Assembly (NCBI GenBank): GCA_000708835.1
Contig: DF236976.1
Location: 1-64,000, forward strand
Origin: Klebsormidium nitens
Lineage: Eukaryota > Streptophyta > Klebsormidiophyceae > Klebsormidiales > Klebsormidiaceae
Direction of reading: 5' to 3'
DNA length: 64,000 bases
Shown: positions 9,681 to 23,421 of the stretch, one piece after another
Layout: each line of letters opens with the position of its first letter
How positions within the stretch are numbered: the stretch's first letter is position 1
Made by a program: the position numbers and the translations under genes
Notes under the pieces: model-generated
The model's database searches: none
Seen by the model: only the letters and a program-made list of their open reading frames with translations
Told to the model about the DNA's origin: nothing

Positions 9681-12600
9681 CTACTCCTCGTCCATGAGGT
9701 CGTCCATATCGTCCAGTCTCATCTTCTTGACCGCCTTGGCAGAACCCCCCGTGCTCGCCTTCACCATATTGTTCTTGTTCTTCTCCGCCGCACTCCCCAC
9801 TCCGCCGTCCTTTCTAACGGTGAAGTGCAGCTGGTTGCCCCCGGGTGCCACGTCGATGTAGACGGTGGAGTTCTCGTCGATCTTGCCCTGCACCAGCATC
9901 TTGGACAGCTCCGTCACCACCTTGCGCTCCAGGTAGCGCCGCAGCGGCCGCGCGCCGAACGCGGGGTCGTACGCCTCCTGCAGAGAATGAAAGAGCGGGC
10001 GTCAAAGGAAATTTTTTGCTGGTGGTTGAATGTTTAGAGAAAGCTCAGACGTTCCAAATGGAAGAGCCGACTCAAAAGAAGTCTCAGCCTTTTGGGGAGA
10101 TGCGACGGACAAAAGAAACTGACTAGCCAGAGCTTCTGCTCCAAAATTCTTCGAACAGATGCTGGCTCCACATTCTCAGACGCCCACGCTTTCAGACGCC
10201 CACGCTGACACCTACATAAGCAACACCCGCAGGGTGACAAACGAAAGACACCAGTACTTCTGTCAGCAGCAAGACAACCCTAGAAGCAAAGATCTGAATC
10301 ACAAACGGTTGATGATAGCTGAGGCTCCCGTAAGCGTCCTCCCTCAACTTTCCAACATCAAGTCCCAAAAGACATCAAAGATACACGTATGAGACCCTGA
10401 GCTCTGTGGCGGCACTGAGAAAACCCACCTGCAGCACGAGGTCGAGGGCCGCGTCCGTAACGGAGAGTGCGATGCCGCGCTCCGCGAGCCTGGCCGCGAC
10501 GTCCGCCATCTGGAGGCGCGCCACCTTGCGCAGCTGGGCGTGGCTCAGCGGGGTGAACACCACGATCTCGTCCAGCCGGTTCAGCAGCTCAGGCCGGAAG
10601 TTCCGCCGGACCTGCAGCGGAAAAGAAGACATTTAGCACCAGAAGGTGGTGTATGCTGAATTTCGGAGCAGCAAACAAACAAAGACACATCGACGTTGCT
10701 GTGTGCCTGAAAGCAAAACAACGACACCTTTCTTCACCATAGTAGTACCTAAACCTGCTGCGATGGGATCACAGGATCAGTGTCCGAATGCATCAGGCGA
10801 ACAAAGAGAGTGGACACCCGAACTTTTCAGCAGATTCATCGTCGTCCTTGGGTCCAGCAGTACACTTTGTAAACCGCACCGTTCGGTTAGCGAATCCGGA
10901 TCTAAATATACCCGATGATTAGTAACAAGAGCGCCAAAGAACACGCTCCCCTTACCTCCGCCATGACCATCTCCTTGGCCTGCTTGAAGGCCGGGCTATT
11001 GGCGCTGACGTCCTGCGTCACGGACAGCGTTTGCAGCAGGTACTCCGCCCCCAGGTTGCTGGTCATGATGATCACCGTGTTGGTGAAGTCCACAGTGCGG
11101 CCCTGCCCGTCCGTCAGCCGTCCGTCGTCCAGCACCTGTCCACAAATGGATACTGCTTGAGCACCAGGCGAGGTCGGAGAAAAGTGAGATGGAAAGGAAA
11201 AGCAGTCTTTCGTTGCTCAGCGTGGGCACAATTGAGAGGATCAAAAGAGCATAACCTCTATTCGCACCCCGTCGAATTAAAGCCACACGAGGACGTCCGC
11301 TCGCCATATTTTCGGCGGCCCGCCTGCCTTCTACAACTCGTTCACCGCCTAGGGAGCCCCCAAAAAACTTGAACCTTTTTGTGCGTCTGTCAATAATCTT
11401 GTCGAGCATAAAACATTATTTTTGCCTCTCCGAAGTCCAAGAAGATCAACTAACTGAGAGTAAACTCGGTGATTCGACTGGATTGAGGGTGGACAAGCAG
11501 ATTGCAGCCCGCACGCTGGGTGGCTCACCTGCAGCAGCACGTTCCAGACGCTCTGGTGCGCCTTTTCCACCTCGTCGAACAGGATCACGCTGTACGGCCG
11601 CCGGCGCACCGTCTCCGTCAGCTGGCCGCCCTCCTCGTAACCGACGTACCCTGCAGCACCGAAGCAGGACGCGCGTCAGGATGGCATCCTAAAGGCGCTG
11701 ATTGACAGCAACGACAAGTGGATTTTAGAAATCCTGCTCACTAATGGAAGGCTGTGCCAGAGTAGTCCTAAGAGACAGCAAGTGACGTCTCGAAGTCTCG
11801 GACCATGATAGATACAGCAGAAACCGTTGGCGATAGGCGTCCGCAGCACTTCACACAAGCGACACCACAAAGGCAAAAATCATAACGCCACGTAATTCTT
11901 TGCAGTGATTAATCCCAGACCGATGTGCCTTGCCAATCTTTCAATCACGGTCCTTTTCTCGGTTGCCACTCTTGAAATGTGCTGTTCTACCTGCAATCTT
12001 TTACATTCTGCTGTCTGATCCACACAAACAGCAAACGCCCTTACCTGGCGGCGCCCCGATGAGCCGCGCGACGGAGTGTTGCTCCATGTACTCGGTCATG
12101 TCGATGCGCACGAGCTGCTTCTCGTCGTCGAACAACTCCTCCGCGAGCGCCTTGGCCAGCTCCGTCTTGCCCACGCCCGTCGGGCCCAGGAACAAAAACG
12201 ACCCCGTCGGCTGCTGCGCCCGGCTCAGCCCCGCGCGGCTGCGCAGCACCGCCTGCGCCACCGCCTCCACCGCCTCGTCCTGGCCCACCACGCGCGCGTG
12301 CAGCCTGCGGAGAAGAAAAGAAGGTGACGTCAGCGGTAGGCTCGATGCTTCCGATTACAAGCGTTCATCTGCGGGCAGAACGAAGCCCAAAGCGCTCGAC
12401 GACGTTGTCTCGAGAGAATCGGAGGAAAGCCCAACCGAAGATGACCTACGGAGAAAGCAAGCGCGGCTGCTTCAATCAACTTGCGGAGTCAAACCTGAAG
12501 GGGCGTCGAGAAGCCAGGACCTTGAAAAGCTGGACGTGAATTGCCCAGCAAGGCCACAGAGGCTGGAATAGAAGGAACTACGGAGAGAGTCGGTATCGGG

Positions 12601-15600
12601 TGCCTGAGATACTCGATACGTACCTCTGCGCGAGCGACATGAGCCGTTCCTTGTCGGCCTGGCAGAGCCGCGTGACGGGGATGCCGGTCCAGCGCGAGAC
12701 CACCTCCGCGATGTCGTCCGGCCCCACCACCTCCTTCAGCATCCGGCTGCCCTCCTTCTGGAACTCGCCCTGCGGAACGGAAACGGAACGGAAAGTAAGC
12801 GGAATTGTTGTCTTAACACGCAGGAGCCCAAAAAAAGAACCAAGCAAGCAGTTGTGAACGAACAAAATACACAAATTGGTTACAGACGAGCTTTACAAAC
12901 GTGGGCACTGTAAGGGGCACCGGACACGGTATTTCAGATAATGGTAAAGCCCTCAAAGCGGTGCTACCAGGAAAGTGATATTGACCGGCGGTACAAAGCG
13001 CCGTTGGACAAACAACGGGTGCTCAGACCATCTTCTCCATAAAAGGATTTGAAAACAATGCCAGAGTCTTTTTTCAAATGAAAATAAACAAAACCCAGGG
13101 TTTACGCCAAGGCCAGACTTGTGCACTAATATATCTGTGATATTAAGAACACGGTTTTTTTAGAATAGAGAACTCAAATGATGAATCAATTTCCCATGAA
13201 TTAAATGGGAAAAGGTGCTATTCCACACAGGCTGCAGGAGTCGACACAGCCTTAACCGACATCTTCCCACTGTAAGCAACCATGCAAACGCGCTCCACCT
13301 ACCTCGAGCTTCTTGAGCGTATCCTCGATCTCCTGCAGCGCGCCGTACTTGAGGTCCGCGGCGCGCGCCAGGTCGTAGCGGCTCTCGGCCTCCTGGACGA
13401 GGCGGCGCACTTCCTCCTGCTTCTGGCGCAGACGCCGGATCTCATCCACGCGCGCCTTCTCCGCGCGGTACCGCATCACCAGCGGCTGCAGCTTGTCCTG
13501 GATCGCCTGCGCAGAACAGGAGCAGATATCACTTGAGTTGAGAGCCCAGGTGTATGAAGGGAAGTTATGCAGGAACGTGCGACAGCTTCAACAGCTGTGA
13601 CCCTAACACGAATACAAACTAAGACGGAACGTTGGGACATCGGAGCCGGACACTAAAGAGGTGGTTGCATTGGTAGAATAAATCAGGGCCAAAAAGTAAG
13701 TCGTTCTTTGGACGAGAATGCACAGCGGGTCTCTATTATTACAGGAAGAGGAAGTCGACACTTACCGCCAGCTCAGCCTTGACTTCTTCCAGCCTCTGCC
13801 TGCTCGCCTTATCATCCTTCTCCTTCTCCAGCGCGTGCATCTCAATCTGCATAGCAGGAAAGAAGCAGCTCAGGCATCTACTCTCGATAAAGTCCCACCA
13901 ACAGGCCTCACAAAATAATTAAGCGTCAGCAATTCGAATACGAATTTGAAGCAGACTCGCTTGACGGAGGAGCTTACTGTCGACGCGCAAACCGGTTCCC
14001 ACCTCCCGCCACTTTTCACATTTTGTCGGCCTTCTTCAGAGACGCTTGAAAGCATAATTGAGACTCTTCTGAGTGAACCACTCGTCAAAAGGTTTGGCTC
14101 ACCTCCAGCTGCATCTTGCGCCGCTCTAATTTGTCAATCTCCTCGGGCTGGCTGTCCAGCTGCACGCGCACGTTGGCGCACGCCTCGTCCACCAGGTCGA
14201 TGGCCTTATCCGGCAGGAAGCGGTCTGCACGCAACCGGATGACGTCAGCACCACCTCAGCAAGCCGTTAGCGGAACATTCAACCATCTGACGCCGGAAGT
14301 ACGCCCTCGACGCACTAATCAGAGCTTTCGAAGCGAGGCTCGCCTATCATGCACACAGGGCCTCCAAAGCGCTTCGTTAAGCACAAAAGAAACACGAAGA
14401 AGTTCTGACCTTCACAAGCTAAACAGGGCCTACTCACCGGTGATGTAGCGTGCACTGAGCTGGGCCGCGACGACGAGGGCCCTGTCGAGGATGCGGACGC
14501 CGTGGTGCGACTCGTACTTCTCCTTAAGGCCGCGCAGAATGCTGATCGTGTCTTCCACGCTCGGCTCCTTCACCAGCACCTGCCACGTCACAACAGCGCG
14601 TGAGCAACACGGGGACGGGCCAAAGTGCTTGAGAGCGGGCTTCTGCCAGAAGCGAAGAATCTGGCTTGCCTCTTGCTATGAAAACGAAGCTACTGCGCCC
14701 AAAAAACAGGAGCATCGGACATTGACAGTCACGGTCAGCCCACAGCCGATGTGAAGCTAACGGGCAAAGAGAGCGGACCAGAAATGAACGCATTGCTTCT
14801 CTTCAGCAACCTGTCGCGCAATATACACTCAGGTGAATGCCTCGTGGTAGTATCCCTATCCCCACACTTGAAGGATCCTGAGTTCCAGTGCAGCAATTGC
14901 ACTTCTTATGCACTTTACGAAGGGAGACCCAGTGAGACCCCTACGGAACGACTTCCAACCAGAAGATGGTGAACCGCACCTGTTGGAAGCGGCGCTCGAA
15001 GGCTGCGTCCTTCTCGACGTACTTGCGGTATTCGTCCAGAGTGGTCGCCCCCACGCAGCGCAGCTGGCCCCGTGCCAGCATGGGCTTCAGCAGATTCGCG
15101 GCGTCCATAGAACCCTCCGTCTTGCCCGCGCCCAGAACCAGGTGAATCTCATCGATAAATAGGATTCTGCGGAAAGGCAAACATGTTCGTGGTTGGAAGT
15201 CAGCGGAAGACGCAAAATCCTTGAAACACACTCTCATGACTCTTACTGAAAAAGAAATTTGGACTTTGGCCATGCGAAAACAGCCAGATTCAATGCATCA
15301 TGAGACAGCACGGAAACAGGAAAGCAAGTTTCAGGCACAACTTAATACTACAAATGTGCCAGATGAGCGGACCGAACGAATACGCACGCCCCTAACGAAT
15401 CCAAGTTTGCTTGAAGCAACATCGAACTTTAGCATACGATCCACCGCGAATGCTAATCCTGTACATAACCTTGTCAGCGTCAGGGCAGCGCAACAATGAA
15501 GAGTCCGAACTCACATCTTGCCATCCGAGTCGGTAACCTCCTTGAGCACCGCCTTGAGGCGCTCCTCGAACTCTCCCCGGTACTTGGCCCCTGCGATAAG

Positions 15601-17720
15601 CGACCCCATGTCGAGAGCGATGATGCGCACCTGCGCCAGGTTGCTGGGGACGTCCCCCCGCACGATCCGCTGTGCGATGCCTTCTACGATGGCCGTCTTG
15701 CCGACACCAGGGTCACCGATCAGCACAGGGTTGTTCTGCACGAGAAATGTGTGGGTTCAGACATGTCTGCCAAGAGGAACGGTCCGCCCGTAAGAACGAA
15801 AGTTGATCACAATCTTGGTTGAGATGTTTAGGTAGTCGTCTTTCGAACTAAATGATCCAAAAGAAGCTTGACGAAGGGAACGAGGAAAGGCAGTAGACGA
15901 ATCAAACCGAGGAAAAGCACCTTCGATTGCAAACGGACGACTCCAAGGAGGGATCCAGAAAACTTGGCCAAATGTCTCCAATTTAGGTTCGGTTGCGCAT
16001 TAGTTTCCAAGACAAATTGAGGTACTCTTGGTGGTGATTTGCAATGACGAAGAGAGACTCAGTCTTCGGCACCTTACCTTTGTTCTCCTGGACAGGATCC
16101 TGATGACACGCCTGATCTCCTCATCGCGCCCAATCACAGGGTCCAGGCGGCCTTGCTGAGCCTCCTCCACCAGGTCCCGCCCGTAGTTTTTGAGCGCCTC
16201 AAACGTCTGGTCTCCCATGGGGTTGGTCACTTTCTTGGCGCCTTGGCCCCCACCATCCTTTCCCCTGAGCGCTGAGAGGGCATCCCTCACTTTGGCAATG
16301 TTCACATTTGCCTGCTTGAGTGCATCAGCCACCTGCAATCCAGATGAAGTGTCAACAACGCAAAAGCTTGTCAATGTTGGTTGCTGTCACAAATACTGCG
16401 AGATGCTGCAAACCTACAGCGTAATAATCTGTCACTCTCTCTTAGAGATATATGGATCCAAAAACTTAATCAGCATGCGCTCTAAACATGAGCTGAAAGG
16501 TGCGAGAGTTCAACAATCCTCTGACAAGATTTTTGTTTTAACAAAAGCTGAGACTGGAATGTAGCTTTTCTACAATTCTCAGGAGTGATTCTTTTGTTAT
16601 CTGCCCCAAACTTCATCGTACAATGCACCCCTTCATCTGTCGCTCTGTTGAGTGCTTCCTTGACTTTGTTTTGACCACTCTTGACATGAAGTGAGTGCTT
16701 CATTGGTTTTCTTTTGTACCACTGTTTGCAAAGTTTACACTGCCATCAGAAATGCATTCTCACCTGTGAGTCCTCGAGCATGCCCAGCAGCAAGGAATCA
16801 ACAGCCAGGTACAAGTCCCCATGATCCTTCTGGAACTTCTGGGCCCGTTTCAAGGCTTTCACCAGAGCTGTGCTGGCAGTGATCTGCGCATGACGAGACA
16901 TTAGATTGGTGAACAGCGTAACCATCTCAAAAACAGGCCAAAGTCAATCCAAAATGCTGATTAGTCTCAATGTGATCTCTGACGTTGTGTTTAAGCAACA
17001 TGGTGGTGTAAGACAAGACGGTGGTTTGACAACATGCAGCTGTCATAATTACTTTTACGAGGCATGCATGAGGTGCCATGCGCCTCAAATGCAATCAACG
17101 CTCCACTCGTGGCTGGTTTGCCATCGCTGAATCAAATAAGGCTATCAGGAAGTCTATTGCAATAATGGTGGTACTAAGTGCTTTAGAAATCTTTGCGGAC
17201 ACAAACGGAAAACAGGAATAAGGAATTTTTAAAAGTAGTACATATTGCAGTCAGAGCAGAGACCCAGCAATTGCGGGTGTCAGCTGACGAGGTTCTCAAT
17301 GCTAAGATTATTGACAGGCTCCCTACCACCATGTAGACAAAGCCTATTTTTGAAAAGACAATTGCATGCACGATCTCATGATCACCATATTTAACTTTCA
17401 ACAGAAATGTCATTGGAATCAACCTCTGGACTAAACTTTCAATGATAGACTACTGAATTCTTTCTTACCTCGTCTGGAGCGGGGCTTTGAGAGGGCTGCT
17501 TAGCAAGGATGTTTTTGAGAGACTGCTCGACAGCCTCGACCGCTCCTGCATCCGCTCCAGCGGCCTGGGCTACTGCTTGTCGAGCTAATCCATTGGGATC
17601 CCTCAAGAGTGTCAAGAACACATGAGCCGGCAGCATCTGTGCATGGCCCATCTGCTCCGCGATCTCGCGTGCTGCCGACAGGGCTTCATTTGTCTTGTGC
17701 GTGAACGTCTCTGGATTCAT
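9681..17720 (-). CDS. HSP101: HSP101 / cytosolic ClpB1 AAA+ disaggregase, 15 exons
   Basis: Hexameric ATP-driven disaggregase that works with HSP70 to resolubilise heat-aggregated proteins in the cytosol and nucleus. Exons: 17720-17469, 16883-16764, 16332-16078, 15735-15515, 15166-14980, 14579-14438, 14224-14103, 13846-13766, 13506-13303, 12769-12624, 12304-12045, 11650-11529, 11135-10956, 10611-10429, 9977-9681. All phases agree, giving 923 residues (the plant family is about 910). The N domain starts [17 protein letters not shown]1 has Walker A GDPGVGKT (about 216-223) and Walker B ILFIDE (about 284-289). A coiled M domain spans exons 7-9. NBD2 has GPTGVGKT (about 617-624) and VILFDE (about 685-690). 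The C-terminus is acidic ([13 protein letters not shown]). There is no transit peptide, which separates it from plastid and mitochondrial ClpB paralogues. It shares a divergent promoter with FBPase. Confidence 0.96.
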
Positions 17721-18343
17721 CTTGCCTGAAAATGTTGTGGGTGATGCTGATGGTTTCTAAAAGAGCTTTGGAAGTGGAAACTGCTTTGTTGGAAGCAAAC
17801 GGATGAATTATCACTGCTGAAAGCTGCTCCTTTTCTGCGTGCTTACAGCTTTACTTCAGCTAGTAGTGGCGCCAAGCCGCGACTTTGCACTAGAGCACTG
17901 CATTATTGAGCAAGCAGCAAAAGCAGCTGCGACTCCGAAATCTTCTAGAAGCTTTTTGCCAAGTTGGACACTTTTTCGAGCTTCTCGGACAATCGCGAAC
18001 GTTCAATCTTGGGTTTTGGACGTTACCAGCCGTCCAATATCCTAACCCGTCCGACTCCAATGCCGACGCAATCATTGTCGCACTGCCAAGTGTCGATCAA
18101 TGAAGGTGTCTTTTGCCACACGCTGGCTCCGATATGTGGCTCAGAAAAGTCAGGTTATCTGGTTTACCAGCGAGGTCATGGGTTTGCTGTAACCCAGGGG
18201 CCAGTGGCAGGGGGGCACGTTCCTTGCTCGAGTCCTCTCTTCAAAATTTGAATCACGTACAGAGTTCACATTCAACATTTCAAGCTTCTTGAAGCCAGAG
18301 AACCAATTTGAAACTGGGAGCGCATTCTAAAGGGTCCGTAGCC
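17721..18343. promoter_or_regulatory. divergent HSP101-FBPase promoter region
   Basis: 623 bp separate the HSP101 start codon (17720, minus) from the FBPase start codon (18344, plus). It contains the heat-shock element at 17942-17955, about 220 bp from the HSP101 start, and further GAA/TTC-rich sequence around 17970-17985. Whether the element also affects FBPase cannot be read from the sequence. Confidence 0.6.
17942..17955. promoter_or_regulatory. heat-shock element (HSF binding site)
   Basis: Three alternating units with two-base spacers: TTC-TA-GAA-GC-TTT (17943-17955). The core CTTCTAGAAG is a perfect palindrome and the third unit has one mismatch (TTT for TTC). Position and gene context (HSP101) fit heat-shock-factor control. 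Confidence 0.7.
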
Positions 18344-21323
18344 ATGGAGCACTCTGATCAGCTGAAGAATACAGATTTGATGACCTTGACAAGATTTATT
18401 CTCAATGAGCAGCACAAGTACCCCGAGGCGACTGGAGATCTTACGATTCTGTTGAATCACATTGCACTTGGCTGCAAGTTTGTCCAGTCTGCGGTCAACA
18501 AAGCAGGGCTTGCAAAACTCATTGGGCTTGCTGGTGAACAGAATGTGCAGGTGAATACCGCCCATGGGTTTGGGTGGTCCTTCATTCTCACTGTACATCT
18601 GGGACAGGTTGCTCTTGTGTAGACCTAGATCAACACGGTGTTGTTTGACAATGTTGTCATCTTTTTGGGATTTCCTGTCACATTGGGGTCCCTCCTCGCA
18701 TGCAACGGTTGCACACTCTATGGATTTTAAGCTTTCGGAAAGTTTTTGCTTGTATTGGTACATTGAAAATCATGCTTAGGGTGGCTTGACACTGCTGGAC
18801 GCCAGGTCCTGCTCGGTTCTTGATGTACCTTAAGAACAGTTTGAATGGATTTACTGCTTGAAGACCCACACATGGTGATCTGCTTCGCTGCATTGTGTCG
18901 AATATGCTCATCGTTCTCAAACGGCTTTCCAAAAAGTTGACTTGTTGCTGCATTAGGGTTTCAGAGATTCCGTTCATGTGACAGGTCGAATTGTCCAAAG
19001 GACCCTGTCGTCTTTTCTGGGAAACTTTGTAATCACTATCAAGCTCCATTTGGTCTGGGCCACTCTTATCTGCCTCCATTTGTTTTCAGGGAGAGGACCA
19101 GAAGAAGCTCGATGTCTTGTCGAACGACGTTTTCATCAAGGCGCTCACGAGCAGTGGAAGGACCCGGGTGTTGGTTTCGGAGGAGAACGAGGACGCTATT
19201 CTGATTGAGAAGGGGAAGAGGGGCAGGTATGCAAGAGCTCGTCGTCTGAATATTCCTCGTCGATGCCTCAAACCACCACTCTGCTGGCCTTGGCAAGATA
19301 CTTATTGGTTCAGGAAACACTGTTTATATTGGTGCATTCTAAACAGATTGATCAACAAGGACACCGTAGGATAGGTGTGCAAGTTCCAAAGCAGGACTCT
19401 GCTCAATGCAGGCCTCCTGACAGTGTGAAAGACTGTGGTATGTGATGGTTGATGGGGATTGGAACTGATTTGGAGCATGTTTGTTGATTATCTTCAGGTA
19501 TTGTGTTGTGTTCGACCCTTTAGATGGCTCGTCGAACATTGATTGTGCGGTGGCGGTCGGGACGATCTTCGGCATCTACCAGGTTACCGAGCCTGAGCGC
19601 GAGGGCAAGATCGAGGACGTGTTGCAGCCTGGAACCAAGATGGTGTCCGCAGGCTACTGCATGTATGGGAGCTCATGCGAGCTGGTGCTCACGACAGGTA
19701 TGGCATACTTAGAAACAAGGAAGGCTGCAACTGTACTGTTGAGGATACTTTTTTCCCTTTCATTCTGATGCCGTTTGAAAGAAATCGCTCTTGAAGGAAA
19801 CTGCAAGCGGAACAAGCCAAGGTTGAGACTTTTGTGAGTCTGTGAGAGTACGGAATGTATCAGTTGATAAAAGCTCACAGATGTGATTTGCTGCTTTATG
19901 AGTGCCACGTATAGTTGATCTGCTGCTCTATATGCCCCTATGGTGCTGATGAGATTGATGCCACCTCCAACCTACGATTCTGCACCATGAACGACTTCAC
20001 ATCCTGAACAGGAAAGAATCTTGAATCAATATCAGCTGTGAGCTTGAAAGTGTCCCCCTCTACCAGCTCAATTGCTTCTTGTGTGCCTTGAGCAGCTCCT
20101 TGTGTACCGTCAAATACTGGTCGTTTTTTGAAGCTGCTCTGAGTACTTCGATTTGGCAGCCTCCTTCCTACCAATTAGTATGCACTTGTTTTGTATCCAG
20201 ACCCCTCACACCTTGTGGCTCAACGCCAGAATGCGCGCTTAGGTGATCCCGTAGGCTGTCTCACATCCATTTGATCCTGTGCGTAGGAGAGGGGGTCACT
20301 GGCTTCACACTTGATCCTTCTCTCGGGGAGTTCATCTTGACTCGTGCGAACATCAAGGTAAGCGTGTTATGTTTGCAGCACCTTCTGTTAGCTCTGCTGT
20401 AATGCAGCTCGTCCAAATGTGTGGTTGCACTATTGTATTAGGCAAGTGGCGCACCTCAGAATGCTTCGGTGCCTCAGCGCTTAATTGTTGTCAATCCGTT
20501 GGTCCGAAATGAGGTATTCAGTTGAATCCTTACCTGGATAATCTGCCGTTCCGATGATATCTTTTCGTTGAATTTGCTGGTCAAATGGGGTATGGAAGCG
20601 ACGGAAATTAGCAACCGGGTATCCTGACCGGAGATGTTATCCATCTTTCTCCTGATTGCTGCTTGCACAGCTCCTCTTGTCTCAGTGACTCAGAAGTTCC
20701 AACGTGCAGATTCCGAAGGCGGGCAAAATCTACTCTGTCAACCAAGGGAACGCTGTCAACTGGGATGCGCCGACCACTGCTTACGTTGAGGCATGCCAGA
20801 AGAAGACGAAGTCGCTGCGCTACATTGGAAGGTGAGTCGGATCCCGGAACAGCTTTGTCAATCGCGAGCGGGTGCAGATTGTTGGTCAGCTGGTGGTTGA
20901 CAGCGTGCAGGCTTACAACTTCAGTAGAAAGGGCTTGACTGAGGGACGAGATTCGTCTTGGCCAAGCCACATGGTCGAAGTTTCTGAAAGTCGATTGCTG
21001 TTCTTTCAAAGTCGATTCACAACTGAAGCGTCCATTTGTTAACTTGCAGCATGGTCGCTGACGTTCACCGGACCCTACTGTACGGTGGCATCTTCTTGTA
21101 CCCCGCGGACAAGAAGAGCCCCAGCGGCAAGCTGCGTGTTCTGTACGAGTGCTTCCCCATGGCTTTCATCATGGAGCAGGCTGGCGGCCAGGCCTTCACT
21201 GGCAAGGGCAGGATGCTGGAGCTGGTGCCCACGAAACTCCACGAGCGGTCCCCCATCTTTCTCGGAAGCTACGACGATGTCGAAGACGTCAAGAAGCTGT
21301 ATGCCGAAAAGGCCTCCAGTTAA
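18344..21323 (+). CDS. cytosolic fructose-1,6-bisphosphatase, six exons
   Basis: Hydrolyses fructose 1,6-bisphosphate to fructose 6-phosphate in the cytosol for sucrose synthesis and gluconeogenesis. Exons: 18344-18550, 19090-19226, 19498-19697, 20287-20357, 20710-20831, 21050-21323. They join in phase to give 336 residues, close to the roughly 340 of plant cytosolic enzymes. The metal and phosphate site appears as SEENED and [10 protein letters not shown] (about 121-130), and the family signature as [13 protein letters not shown] in the last exon. No transit peptide and no redox-regulatory cysteine loop are visible, so the cytosolic rather than chloroplast isoform is called. The start [19 protein letters not shown] fits the family N-terminus. 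An upstream in-frame extension to 18308 lacks an ATG. Confidence 0.96.
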
Positions 21324-22411
21324 GAAGTCAACCCTGATGGTTACTGCAGCCACGATCCAGTCGAAGAACGTTTGACGGAGGAGAAACGGTTATGTAGCAG
21401 GGCAAAAGCATGCACAATGGAGAGGCTAAGGTAGGACTGAGGTTGACTAATGCGTTTGGATTAACGAGTGAATCGTTGAACGGAAGATTGACTGGCAATC
21501 GATTGGAACGAGTTTGCACCTGAAATGGGAAACGGTTTGCCGAGTCACGACCATGGAGAGAATTGTCAAGAAGCTGTGCCTCTTCGCTTTTTCCAGTCAA
21601 CTGGTGAGTCCAAGCTGGGAAATCCCTATGTCTGGAGTGCCTGTCAGTAATCTCGAAGACGGACGTTCGATCTGTGATCAGTATCCAGTGTATGCTGATC
21701 CTCCTCAAATAACGTCAGCATACACGTCCAAATATAAGCGTATACATGTCAATCCTGGCACAACGACATGGATGCCGATCGACGATAGCACCCTTGATGA
21801 CTTTTCGTGACAGGGTTCCGATACATGACGGGACATGCATGAAATAGGTGCATGTAATCTGCATGATGAGAAGTACCTCGGGCCAATCGGCCAGCAATGT
21901 ACTTAATCAGGGTGGCATGCCAATCGACCATGGCCGCCCGTGATTTTTGCTCATATAGTAGTTATATATAGTTTAGGGTGCCTGTGCAATGCGTACATGC
22001 ATGCATTTCTGCAAGAGCTTTGCGGCTGTCGCCCTCGCCCCCATATGGATACTGCGTGTTTTGTTGAAGCGATGTACCGGTGAGCTTTGTGGAGCGAAGC
22101 ACATACCAAAGCATATGCATCACAAAGTTGACCACTGAGAGGCCGTCGTCTGTATCACTATTGCCGATTAACTGGCTGCTGTACATGGCTTCGTAAATCC
22201 GAGAAAATCCAACGGTTTCCCACTGTAAGTTGTAGATGGCACCGAAAGTACCGGACTGTAGCAAGACGTTTTAGAACATATCATCATCATCAGATTGAAT
22301 GAGTTTCAGGCATAATTTTCTTACTGCATCGGCCAGCATGTCTTTTCTGAGCTACTAGTGTTGTGGTATTTTAATTATACCACCAAGTTGACTAGTACCC
22401 CCACTCTAATA
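21324..22411. other. convergent intergenic region with CATGCATG words
   Basis: Lies between the FBPase stop and the ROMO1-like stop. CATGCATG octamers occur at 21834-21841 and 21996-22003. A 100-codon minus-strand frame (22264-21962) is open but has no recognised motif and no matching splice partner. It is left unassigned. Confidence 0.4.
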
Positions 22412-23421
22412 CTAATAGGTCTTGCCACAATGAAGCCCACTCCCCACCCCCAAGAAGAGCCCAAATACTGCTGCACTTCCTAGTGTTGTCTGCCCAATGT
22501 GCCGCACTTTAAGTAGGCCTGGCACCTGCACAGTGGACAATCAGGTGTGCGGGTGTCCACTTGAAAACTGGCACATTGAAGCGACAAGAAGGAAGGTACG
22601 GTACATGCTGACGTCACACATCCGTCTACAAAGATAGAATCTGAAGGCTTACCTTGTATCTAAAAGCTTCATATGTACCATAAACGGCGCCTGTAAGAAG
22701 CAGTGTTAGAAGTGTTCAGAGTATGCCTCAGCAGATTGTTCACTGGGTATGGAGGAAATACACGGTTTGAGAGGCCCTGACGTCGAAGGCAGCAAAGCTT
22801 TCCTTCATTCACAGAATCATGCATAAAAGCATGACTCAAAAAGTGCCACCCTTTATTCGCTCCTAGTAGAAGCTCCTGCGAAGCTCATGCTAAAAAAATC
22901 TCAAGTAAAAAAATCAGTCCAACCATACCGCGGTGAGCGAATAGAGGGCGCTGTGGGGCGCAACTGAAGTTCGCAGTATTACAGATAGAAGACACAACGA
23001 AAACCACAATTGTTACAAAGTTCCCATAAGCCGACGGACCTTCTTGTTTGTTGATTTTCCTCATTAGCATTGTCCGTCAAACTATGAACCCAGCGAATCA
23101 GCTAGCGCTAACAAGAATGGTGTTCTCAGATTGTCATTTCTGTCTTGTTAAACCAAATAATTGGTTGGTTTTGTTGTACAGATGGATCACAAACGACCAC
23201 CGTCCCTGACAACATAACGAACAATCACAAGTTGGGTTTGAGAACCAAAAAGCGTGCTTCAAATACAAGTCCCGTCCGAGTATCACCTGTCAGAAGAAGC
23301 AACTATTGTTGTCTGCATTTTGAACCAAACCGGGAAACTCACCAAGTGCGCCGCCAACAGCCCCGCCCATGATAACACCAGACACAACCCTCGTCATGCA
23401 CCGATCCATGCTACCTGCCAT
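22412..23421 (-). CDS. ROMO1/Mgr2-family mitochondrial inner-membrane protein, three exons
   Basis: Exons 23421-23343, 22690-22653 and 22525-22412 join in phase (1, 0) to encode 76 residues. Donors are GTGAGT and GTAAGC, and acceptors are TACAG and GTGCAG. The protein starts MAGSMDRCMTRVVSG. It has a glycine-zipper helix across the first junction (GGAVGGALG then GAVYGTYEAFRYK) and a second hydrophobic segment (VPGLLKVRHIGQTTLG onward), and ends LHCGKTY. This arrangement of two small glycine-rich helices is typical of the plant version of ROMO1, the yeast Mgr2 homologue. Family members sit in the mitochondrial inner membrane with the TIM23 import complex and influence protein sorting and ROS. 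Each exon is too short to stand out by itself. It is divergent from the PP2A B'' gene. Confidence 0.88.

Noticed and set aside
21962-22264. Extra ROMO1 exon because of a QSGTFGA-like motif
   Set aside because: The ROMO1 model already ends with a conserved HCGKTY-stop at 22412, and this frame lies downstream with no matching junction.
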